64,000 nucleotides of DNA from Apus apus (Eukaryota > Chordata > Aves > Apodiformes > Apodidae), in contig NC_067312.1 of the NCBI RefSeq assembly GCF_020740795.1, positions 61,046,405-61,110,404 of the forward strand, written 5' to 3'. The position numbers and the translations under genes were made by a program. Under the pieces are notes generated by a model. It saw only the letters and a list, made by a program, of their open reading frames with translations. It had not been told where the DNA came from and ran no database searches. Every line of letters starts with the position of its first letter. The first letter of the stretch is position 1. Below, piece after piece: positions 39,101-51,100 of the stretch.

Positions 39101-42100
39101 CAAACAAATTAAACTTGCAGCAGAAAAAGAGTATTCATGACTAGCAAAACCATGACAGCAGAGTTCTGTATGAGCTAATCTTTGTCCTGTCAAAACTAGA
39201 ATGTTAGCTAGTTTAAATATTTTTGGCTAATTGTGTTCACTGCAGACTAAAAGGAAAATTGTTTCTGTTGTCTTGTCCTTTGAAGAGGCACCATTTATAA
39301 TCATATCTTCTGTTAATGTAGCCATGTTTCTATGCTGTATGGAAAGTTATTTTGGAATATTTTAGATGTGCTTTATGTATTTCTGAGTAGGGTCACTGAC
39401 AGCCTTACACAGCACAGGTGTGTTGGCTTTATTTTTATCCTCTTGTTGCTGATAAAATGTCAGTGAAGACCTTGTATTTCCCAAGAAATTTGACTTTTGT
39501 AATGGACAAGATGCTGTTACAGTACAGAACAGGTAAATTAGTGTCTTCTGTACTGAATATAGAGTTCAGAATACATACATAAAATAAGTATGTTTGAGTG
39601 TCCAAACATGGTGTTGTGTTTCAGTTGTTCTGTGTTGGAGTAAACAAGGAATTAAGGATTTCCTTGGTACTGTGCCTGTTATGTCTTACCTTTACGCTTT
39701 GTTCTATGGTTGTTCTTTCCTTGGTGAAGTCATTAGAGGAGCACAGTGAAACCATGAAAAGTTCTGTGGTGGAGGAGCCCATCATCAATAAGGTACACAG
39801 TAGTAATGCTCAAATTAATTACACCTTACATCATTGTGAATTTTTTTCTTTTTTAAATGGTACTGATCTCCCTTAAAAAAAAACTTTGCTGATGTAGCAA
39901 ACAAACTTAGTAATTCAGGCATGCAAGAGACTGAGTTAAACTAGTTCTGTTATAAGAGCCTATCTAAAACTTAAGTGTATCTTAGGAAGATGGATGAAGC
40001 AACCAGATAAGAAAAACATGTATGATCAAATTCCACAGCTATGCCAAGTGAAGAGCTGTGGATGAGATTTGCCCAAATGACAAAAAATTAAGTAGTACCA
40101 TGGGAGCACAGTGCATACCGAATTTTTCACCAGTATGAGAATAAGTGAAGTGGATTAACTGAAGTTCAAGAAGTTTGTTAGCACGTTACATGTATGCAAT
40201 GAAAATTTTCACTGACTCTTAGTTTTAAGATGGTGACAAATGGACCCATGTAACAACTTGATATCAACTTTCTTGAAAGATTTGTATGAGAGACTGAAAA
40301 GGTATACTGCTATGCCTAGAAACGCCAACAAATGCTGTAATCTTTAGGCTTTCTTTTACAAAACTAGTGAGAAGACAGAAATAAGAACACAGTATGATGT
40401 CCTTGGGCTACCTTTTAATTATGTGATAAAGCAGTGTTAGCAAGAAGGTAAATGGAATTCACTGGGGAAAAAAATAATCTTAATTTCATATGGGTTTTTT
40501 ATGCCATAACACAGATCATGGGTTTGCATGTGTTTGTCACTGGAATTTTACATAAAGATGATCACCAGAGTATCAATTTTGTTTTAATCTTAAAAAAGGT
40601 ATTCTACCTCATGGTGTACACTGGCTACAGACTTTTTTCAGACTTTGAATGGCATGATCTTACTGTTTTTCCACTAAAATATCGTTGTTTAAATCTTCTG
40701 AAGACCAAAGAATTAAGAAATGGAAAGGGGGAGGCTGGGAAACCATAATTCTGTAATAATTCCTTGGTTTTTGAAAATACAAAATTTTACATTTATAATT
40801 AAGTTTTTAATTTTTATATCACTTTTTTTTTGTCAATGGCCTTTTTTCTGTAAAACTGTTTTGTAACTACAGCTGTCTGGAGTCTGTAATCTGTCGGTTT
40901 AATATTTCAATGCTGAGCTCTTAAGTTTTGAACAGAAGTACTAGAGTGCTGGCAGAGTTGTTATGTGCTTTCATATATCTAGATGTGTTTCTGAAATACA
41001 AAAATGTAGACAAGATTCAAATATAACATTATAGAATCATAGAACTATTTGGGTTGGAAAAGACCCTTGGGATCACCATCATCCCTGCTCTACAAAGTTC
41101 TCCCCTAAACCATATCCACCAACACCACATGCAAACAACTCTTAAACACATCTAGGGGTGGTGACTCAATCACCTCCTTGGGCAGTCTATTCCAGTGTAT
41201 AACCACTCTTTCTGTGATTTTTTTTTTTCCTAATGTCCAGTTTAAACCTACCCTGTTGCAGCTTGAAGACATTCCCTTGTGCTGTTGCTAATTACCTGTG
41301 AGAAGAGACCACCAACAACCAGACTGTTGAGGTCTCCCCTCAGCCTCCTCTTCCTAAAACTAAACATTCCCAGCTCCTTCAAGCATTCTTCATAAGCTTT
41401 ATTCTCTAGGCCCTTCACCAGCTTCATTGCCCTCCTCTCTACTCACTCCAGCACCTCGATATCTCTCTTGAATTGAGGTGCCCAAAACTGGACACAGTAC
41501 TCCAGGTGTGGCCTCACCAGTGCTGAGCACAGGGGGACAATCACCTTGTTGAAGCCCATACCATTAACATTAGCCCAATGGTCCAATCTATCCAGATCTC
41601 TCTGTAGAGCCTCCCTGTTCTCATGCAGATCAACACTCCTGCCTAGCTTGGTGTCATCTGCAAACTTACTGATAATACACTCTATGTCCTTATCAAGATC
41701 ACCAATAAAGATGTTAAACAGAAAAGGTCCCAACACTGAGCCCTGAGGAGCACCACTTGTGACTGGCCCCAGCTGGATTTGACTCCATTGACCACCACTC
41801 TTTGGGCCCAACAGTCCAACCAGTGCTTGATCCAACAGATCATGTGCTCATCCAGGCCATGAGCAGCCAGGTTGTTTTTTTTTATGAGAGTTCTGTGCTT
41901 TGTGGAGGTCCAGATAGACAACATCTACAGCCTTTCCTTCATCCAATAGTTAGATCATCAGGTCATAAAAAGACATCAGATTAATCAGGCAGGACCTGCC
42001 TTTCATAAACCCATGCTGACTGGGCCTGATGCCCTGCTTATCCTCTATACATCTTCTAATAACACTCAAGATGATCTGCTCCATGACCTTCCCTGGTACC

Positions 42101-45100
42101 AGGTCACACTGGCAGGTCTATAGTTTCCTGGATTCTCCTGTCTGCCTTTCTTATAGATAGATGTTACATTTGCTACCCTCCAGTCCATTGGGACTTCCCC
42201 AGATAGCCAGGACTTCAGGTAAAGAATGGAAAGTGGCTTGAGGATCACATTGGCCAATTCTTTCAGGACCCTTGGATGTAGCCCATCCGGTCCCACAGAC
42301 TTGTGTGTGTCTAAGTCGTGTAGAAGGTCTCTGACCACTTCCTCTTTAATTGTGATTATTAGATCTCATTAAGGATCTAATTTCCATTAAGGAAAAAAAT
42401 AAAAAATGTAGTAGTAAAAAAGTTTGTGCTACTGGCTTGTGCAGGATTCCAGATTTATTTAATTGTGGAGAACGGTGAATAGATAGGCTATATTCCTGCT
42501 GATGATCTTGTCTGCACTTTCTTTTGGAATATTTCATTAGTTTCAGTGATGAAAAGTGTTTGCTAAGAGCATTAAAAGACTTAGCAATTTTTTTTAAGAA
42601 TAAAACATCAGGACTTGATTTTTTTATTATCAGCACCCCAGGTGTGCATGTTGCCTTACTGGTTTTCAGCATCCCTGATTCCATGTTTTATTTGTCATAT
42701 TTTCTTAGAATTAAAATCAATAAAATAATGCATAACATTTCATATGATACAGTGTTTGGTCTTTGTACTTCCAGTAAAAGTAGTGTTGTGCATATATATA
42801 TATATACATGTATTTTTTTTTTTTAATATGCTTAATTTTCAAATACAGATAGAAACAGATTTGGGATACCCAGGGGGCAAAGCACGAATAATCCACAAAG
42901 AGTCTGACATCATTACTGCTTTTGCAGTCAATAAAGTGAGTATAAAGGAGGTAGGATTATCTTATTTTGTTGTACTTCCACCACATAAACAGATAGTACT
43001 CCCATTGAGAATGGGTGAGATACCCTTTGCCAGACATCCTGCTACAGCTTGAATTCTCTTTATAATTATCTTTTCATAATTAAACAGTTCTGCTACAACT
43101 TGTCTTTTTTTTTTTTTCTATTGTGCAAATGCATTGAGGGAAGGGAGAGGTGGCCTCTACTTTTTCTTTATGATTGTGCATAGTAGTATTTTTCCTTTGC
43201 TGTCAAAAACAACCAAAAAGTCCTCTTTTTTCCTCCTATTTAGCCATTTAAGGCTTAAGAAGTGGAGGATGTGAGGTTGGTTGCAAGCATGTTAGTATAA
43301 GTTACCTTTTGTTTATCCTCTGAGGAGAGGAAGGAGAAAATACTGCTGCTTGAGAACAGTGTGAAATAAAAATAGTGTGTGATGCTATCCCAGATGCAAT
43401 TAAACTTTTAAAATGGAATGTCAACTTTAAGCACTTTTGGTATATAGATTGTAGACATAAGTATTTGGGTTTGGTCATTAAGTGTATGTTTTTGTTAACA
43501 ACTGTACTGTAACCCATGAAAATAAAAAAAATAGCACCCCTTAAAGTATTCCTTTTGTATCTGCCTTTGTTTGTTAATTTTTTTCAGGCAAATCGGAACT
43601 GCATTGCAATAGCATCAAGTCATGACATTCAAGAGTTAGATGTTTCTGCGATTTTGGCTACACAAATCTATACCTGGGTTGATGATGATGTGGAAATAGA
43701 AAATAAAGGGTATACTTTCCATGTTTCCAGTATTGCAGCTTGACTGTGTATAAATCAGTGTAACAAAGCATGGGATTTAATGTTGTTGTTTGGAATCTAA
43801 TTTATAATGTTGTTTCATTTGTAGGGCTGATGATTTCTTAGTAATACATGCTCGTGATGATCTGGTAAATGTTCAGGGAACCACTCCTTATACCCATAGT
43901 AATCCCGGCACGCCTATCAATATGCCTTGGCTTGGAAGTACGCAAACTGGCAGGGGTGCATCTGTGGTAAGTTGCTTGCAAAAGATTAGCCTTATTTACT
44001 CTTTATCTACTTCTCTCCTTTTGTCTGTTCACTACCTCTGGTTATATTTTACAGTTAGCATTTAAGTAAATGTAGTTTTTCTGTATAATTAAGGTGAGCT
44101 GGAATTTTTTATTATGATCCGATTAATAGGTTAAAACACTGCACAGAATTTAACATATACCAGCTAAGCAAGCAGAGTTTTTAGTCAAGCCATAAATGTT
44201 TACTGGAGATAGACTTTAAAATATAAAAATAAAGACAAAACATAAATAAAGATACACATTTAAAAATAAAGACTCAGGGTTCAGTAAGAATTTGCAGCTT
44301 AAATTGTTCTTTAATGACTCAAAGCCAAATACTAAAAACTGGTATCTAAAAACATGCATTCAAGCAATTTCAGGATATAAATTTGTAAAGATTGGGTAGA
44401 AATATTTGTGTGAAATACCAACACAGCTTTTATTTTAACTGTAATCTTAAGTTTTGTTCTGAGTTCCAGACTATTCCTGGTTTTATTCAAAGGTAAATAT
44501 CAACTTTTGCTTTAATGCAAAGTACCATTGTAGTATCCTGTATATTAGTATAAGCATGTATGATAGAAGGGACAGCAGAAGAACTCCTAAAGCAGATTTC
44601 ACTGGCAGGAAAGAGGCTTCAAATGAAATTAATTATAAGTCTGGAAAGTAAGCAACATAAATTTGGGAAAAACTGGGGTTTCATAAGAAAAATTAGGAAA
44701 GCAGGACTGCAAAAATAAGACCAACTACAGGCGTCGTGCATACTTCAAACTACAAATCATGCTGATGGATGACTGTCTCAGTAACTGTTGTGAGCTCTTT
44801 CTTCTTCAAGGTGCTATGCAGTTTAGCCATAACTCTTCTTAGTCACATTATTGAATATCTCGGTTCTGGAGATCATGTTTTTGAGGAGATAATCTGTTTC
44901 ACTCTTTGACATTTCTGAAGTATGCTAGAGTAATGGACAGACAGTAAAGTGTGACTATGTCCACATGAGAAAACTGATTAATTCTTATCATACAGGTCGC
45001 ACTTGCACAAGGGTATCTCTGACTTTTAGAAACAGATTATGTGTGTGCAGTGCGTTTTGGCCCTCAGCAAAAGGCTGTTAGCTCAGATTTAATTCAGATC

Positions 45101-48100
45101 AAATGATAATTCTAATCTGGTCATAGACATCTTAGTTCCCACACAGCATAGATGCTCTCTAATAATGCAGATCTAGTGATTAGTTAGCTGGGAGATGCTG
45201 ATTTGGAGCCACTTGAGTGGGCTGGAAGGGTCATACAAGACACTCATCTCTCAGCCTGTCTGCACTTAGTTTTCCTGGATAACTGAATGCATTAAGTCCT
45301 GTGACTTGGCTGCATTTTGTGGCTCAGGGGAAGACCATAAATAGTGGCAGACTGAAAGAGCCATATTTTAATTCTTATTGTTGATTTTTGAAAATATTTT
45401 ATTAGAAGTAAGGAATGAGCATTATAAGAACAATAATGTTACCCACACCTGGAAGTGGGTGTTGTGCCAGTACCTACATTTCTTCCTTCTGTTTGGGACC
45501 TACTGATCCTAGTTGCCCATTTTGCGGCTCTATCACATTCTTGTGCAAGTATTTTTTTAATAACTTTGCCACTTTATCCTCTCACTTCCATTTTTTTACA
45601 TATCTATATATGTATATACACACGTGTATAATTTTTGTGTTAGTGTGTTTCTCAAATAAGTAGTTACATGATCTGTTAATTTAAAGTATTTTTACATTAC
45701 TTTGTATTTTAGTATGTAGTTTCTTACCTAAAGATACATGGCTATGTTTATGTTGAATGTGTTTGCAGATAAAATTTGGGCCTAAATTTTGTTTGGCATA
45801 CTGTTTGATGGTAGAAGAGTAGACAAAGCTACTGAATGAAGGACAATGAAAATTAAGGAAGATGTAGGCATTCTTGGGCAGAAATAATGTTAGTGTGGAA
45901 GGACTCAGATCTAGAGGAAAATGAACTTTAAAATCTTTCTGTTGTTAATATTTGTTACTTTGGTCCTTCAGATACTGCTTTTTGATCTCTGTTCCTATCT
46001 TTGCTTTTCTATTATTTGCAGCCCATTTAGTAGATACAGTCCACTGTTCTTTACCATAACTGGCTTTTTAGTGTTACTGTCTTTGCTTCACTTCCATCAA
46101 TAAGGGAAGCGACTGGACCTAGGATATTCAGACAGTTAACATTTTATTAGCTCTAAGGTTTTTCTGTTACTCTTCTTAGTGTTTGCTGGTATGCAGGTCA
46201 TACAAGGTAAGTAAGGAGGCTCACCACCACAGCCTTCAAGTACAGTGTGTTTACATGGTTCTTACAGGTGTTTCTAAGAAGTACTTAATGAAATAAGTAA
46301 TATGTACTCTCAGATTTGAAACTCAGGTAAACTTCAGCAGCTTGTCTTCCAAGCCCTGACACCAATATTCACCAGTTTAATAACTGATGGATCAAGTTTT
46401 ATGCTTTTTTCAGTCTTACTGTGCTTTTGGCCCAAAGTACCCAACTCCAACAAAGCAGTCCAGTGTTCTAGTTATCAAGTATTATTAAGGGAAAGCTGAT
46501 GACTAGCAGTAGCAAATGACAGTTACATTGATAATGGAAATATTTGCATTTGATAATGAGTTGGCTTCCAAATGAGAGATGCTGCACCAGAGACTTATAT
46601 TAGTATAGTTGTTCGTAGTAACATTTTTGGACTTCCAGAAAACACAATCCAGTAGGAGTTAGCAGATCATGATGAATGCTTATTTGTTCAATGAAGGAAG
46701 ATGATTTCTGGGTAAAAGTTAGTAGCTGTAAAACTCAACAGAGCATTTCATTTTCATGAAGAAATAGTATAAGCATGAATATTTGTTCTTCCAGTTACAC
46801 ATAAACTGCAAGGTTAGAGAGCAAAATATTAGAATTATGTACTCATTGGTATGTACACTAGTGTTTGAAGAATATAATAATCTGTTGTCCTAAATCTCAC
46901 AGTGCATGTATGGTTTTACCAGACTGTTGAGCTTTTTCCCTGTCATTTAAAGTACTTCCAGAAAAAAAGGAAAATAAGTATTTGAAGATCATATTTTTTA
47001 TCTTTAGGAAAGTGTTTTGAAACAAACTTGGGCAACCCAGAGGCATAAGACTTTCTCTTCAGAAAATATTAAAGTGTAGAGAATTTAAAAATCTAAATTT
47101 GCTTCCAATATATAATCAAGAAGATTGCAATTGCTCCACTAATAAAAATCCTGTGAAATTTTAGCAAGAAAATAAATTCTGTTATTTCCAAGTGTTTTTC
47201 CTCCTTTTTGTTTGCAAACTGCAAGGGAATTTGGAGAATATTTTCAGCTCTTTGGATCATATTTAGTAATAAGCAAGTAACAAAACCCCCTTCTAGTTGA
47301 CACTCTGCTATGATTGGAGGCAAAGGGACAGTAACATACTTAAAATACTTTATTCACTATTTACTGTTTCAGTGACTAAGCAGTGGCAAAATATTGTAAA
47401 AAAAGCCATGGTTGGACTCAATGATCTTAAAGGTCTTTTCCAATCTAAATAATTCTGTGAAGGTAACTAAATACCAGCTTGCTACTGATACATAGTAAGT
47501 GGCAAGGTTCTGTGTTCAAAGTGAGTGCTCAACAAACAAACTTCTGTTTGTTATCATGTAAAGTTAATGCCTGGCATGAATATAAACTTACGCTCTCTTT
47601 TCCCTCAAAGGTCAGGTAAATAATACATGCATGAGCAAACTGAATCCCAACAATTTTCTGAGGAAAGACAGTCCTCACAGGAAATAAAATAATGAAAACC
47701 TAACTTTGATGTACATTAATAGAAAAATGAGAAGGGAAGATGCATGCAAGGGGAATAGAATTGCATTTCTCTGATGAAAAATCTCTGCAGTTTCTTTCCT
47801 GTTATGGGTTGGACTTATGATTTAATTAGATTGATTATTTATTTTTTTTAACTTTGTTGCCTCATGTCTCCAGTCCTCTTCATATATTGAACTCTTCCCA
47901 GTTAGCAATTAGTCAACTGAAAAAAACAGCATTCTTGGTAATGAATCTTGATCAAAGTTTGGGATTTAGGAGCAAAAGCGCTATTGGAAATCCATTGGAT
48001 CTTAATTTGCAAAATTACGATCACTTTTTTAAGACTTTTTTTATTTACCAGCTGCTAGGTATATTGCTTATTCTGGATGGCCACAAATAGTCACTTTTCA

Positions 48101-51100
48101 ATCAATGACAATAAATTAACTAAACTTGAATATAAATATATTTCTTCCTTTTTTTTTACTTCTGTTAAAGTTTGTTTACCTCTTTCTTTACATGCTTCTG
48201 CCTCTCTCTTGCTTATCTTACAATATTCAGGAATATTCCAATAAATTTAATGGAATCAGAAAGGAATTGGCAAGAAAAGAGGTAAGACTGCAGTCTAAAG
48301 AGTGTTTATATTTGGATCCATAAATCTCTGAAGCAAAAAGTTACTATTTACCTAGATGTATAAAGCTTCAAAAGTATTAACATCTACACTACTCTTGGAA
48401 GAAACTGACTTCTGTCTGAATTTCTAAACCCAGTACTTGCTTTCAGGAGGAATTTTGATAGGAAACAACTCTCTGCATTGACTGATTATTCTAATTCAGT
48501 AACTTTTTGCTCAGTATTATTGTTTAATTATTTTCTGTTATTTTGTATATTGAACAGATGCTCAAGAAGGCTATTAATAACGTCAGAAGAATGGCTTCTC
48601 ATCCAACATTACCATATTGTAAGCTAAGTTTTGTTAAAAAAGAAATAAATTATCCAAAGATAATATATTTACTTATTGATCCTCTTTCTTAGTATGGTGT
48701 TATTTTGTCACAGCACAGCAATCTATTACATGTTGCTTATTTTGCTTATATTACTGAAACCGTTTTTCATTAAAAAACAAAAAACAAACAAACAAACAAA
48801 AACAAAACAAACGGAGGGATATAGAATAGCCTTTAGAAACAGTGATATTTTGAATAGGAAAAAGTACTGTATTTCTGTTTTATTTGTGACTTGCATGAAA
48901 GATTGTAGGAAAAAGACACATTATTAATATCTTGAAGTAAGTAGCTTGATATTTCAGTACCATCTAAATACAGTTCTTAAGTAAGTACAGTTCAATAAAG
49001 TTTGAATAGCACAGGTTTAAGTTTCAGTGGTATATAGTACTCATGGTATGCCAGGTACTAGGGCACACACTGTGGCATTAGATATTTTCAGGATGTTGTG
49101 AGCTTGTGTGAGATCTCTTAAAATTTTGGAAGGAACCATCCTGCTCAACTGCTAAAACACCTGTTAAAAGTCATGTAAATATTTTCTGTTACAGACCTGA
49201 CAGGTGCTCAAGATGGTAGTGTAAGAATGTTTGAATGGGGTCATGCACAGCAAATCACATGTTTTCGATCTGGTGGCAACTCAAGGGTAACTCGAATGAG
49301 ATTTAATTACCAAGGAAATAAGGTAACTGACAGGGTGCTTCTGACTTATCCTATTCTTTTCCCCCCATCTCCTCAATATAATTGTAAATTAGCAGAAATA
49401 TCATATTCCTCAAATCCAAAAGTAGTTTATCTGAACTGTGAATAATTTCCTTGTAATACTTACATATTTATTTACAAGTAATATTCCTTTTTTCAGTTTG
49501 GAATTGTTGATGCTGATGGATATATAAGTTTATATCAAACAAATTGGAAATGTTGCCCACTTACTGGAACTTCACCTAAACCGTATTTGGTAAGCTGAAA
49601 AATAAATTTGCTTCTGTAAACTTGTGTTTTACTTTCTTATTTCTTTCCCCCTCTGGAGGAGTTTGGAGATGGTAGAAATTATGCTGATAACCTGTATTAA
49701 TCAAGATTTGTTAATATATTATTGCCATCCTGTGGTCTGAGTGACAAAGAAGTTCTTAAATCCTAATCATATTAAATTAGGGAATAGAAAATGCAATGTT
49801 AGATCTGAAATAACTTTCATGCTTTGAGACTTGTTAATAATTGTCAATTGTTAATTAGATGGCAATAATACAGGACTGAAAAATATGTGTCCATGAAAAA
49901 TGAAGAGTATCAGAAGACATACACATACCTTTATATCCTGTGTTCTTTAAAGTGTTTTGAAATAGCTTACTTTCTCAAGGACGTTTTAAGTTTTCAGGCT
50001 TACACAAAATTTCTTTGTTGATTAATAATTTCTAAACGACAATTTTTCAGATGTGGCAGTGTCATAACAAAACAGCCAATGACTTTGTTTTCATCAGTTC
50101 ATCATCTTTGATAGCCACGGCAGGATTGTCTTCCGACAACAGGTGAGAACTTCTGTGATAGTGCATAAAAATAAAGTGATGCCATGGTTTCTCTGTTTTC
50201 CTTCCCCTCTTTTTTTTCTTTGTAATTCTCCTCAAGTAGTGTAAGAGCAACATGTATGCTTATTCTCTCTTTATTTCTCAGTGGGAGGGCAAAAGAAGCA
50301 ACTTTTGCAGTTAAATTGTATCTAAGTTGGAAGATAAAAAATATGTATCTTACGATGGAAGCTCAAATCCTCTGTCCGTGCTCTGAATGAGGAGAGGAAG
50401 TGCAGAGGGAGATGCTGAGGTCTTCTCCCTGGGATCCAGTGACAGGAGGCATTGGAATGATTCAGGGCATGTTTAGACTGGACATACAGAAACTTGTTTG
50501 AGCATGGTCAAACACTAGAACCAGGCTTCCTAGCGAGGTCGTCAGTGCCCCAAACCTAAGAGGCACTTGGACAGTGCCCTTAATGCTTTAACTTTTAGTC
50601 AGCCCTGAAGGTGTAAGGCAGTTGTCCTAGATTGTTGTTGTAGGTCCCGTCCAACTGAAATATTCTGTCCTATTCATAGGAGCCTGTCTTAAATTATTTT
50701 TAGAGATGTAGGGGCTTTGCATAGCTCTTCATTTCATGCTTTTTAAAGTAAACTTTGATCAAGAAGTAACAAGAACTGTGAACATTTAGCTGAATTCAGC
50801 TACAGAAGATTGTAACCTTGATGTGAATCCTTTTTGAGAATAATGAGTCATAAGATGATTGTGTAGAGGGCATGTTCTTCCAGGGTATGTATTACTATGA
50901 GTGTAATTTGGTGTCTTGTCAAAAGTAGTAATTCAAAGTCTGTTTACAGTGATTTTAAGCCTGAACCAATTTTTAAAGGTTTAGATGACTTTTCAAGTGT
51001 TCAAAATACTTACGAACATTTGTCATTGATTCAAACATTTTTTCTACAGAAATATTTGTCTTTGGGATACTTTGGTTTCACCTACAAATAGCTTGGTGCA

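Larger units (their letters stand above)
38471..42848 (+). other. DMXL1: DMXL1 introns 24 and 25 (around the 63-nt cassette)
   Basis: The 1.26 kb left of the cassette has no repeat that I recognise. The right-hand part (39793-42848) contains an antisense CR1 at 41.03-42.35 kb. It ends with a short AT repeat (42792-42806) and a T-run (42813-42824) just before the exon 26 acceptor. Confidence 0.8.

Noticed and set aside
48772..48812. CAAA repeats considered as a CRISPR-like or satellite array
   Set aside because: There are only a few units with no spacers. It is an ordinary A-rich simple repeat in an intron.
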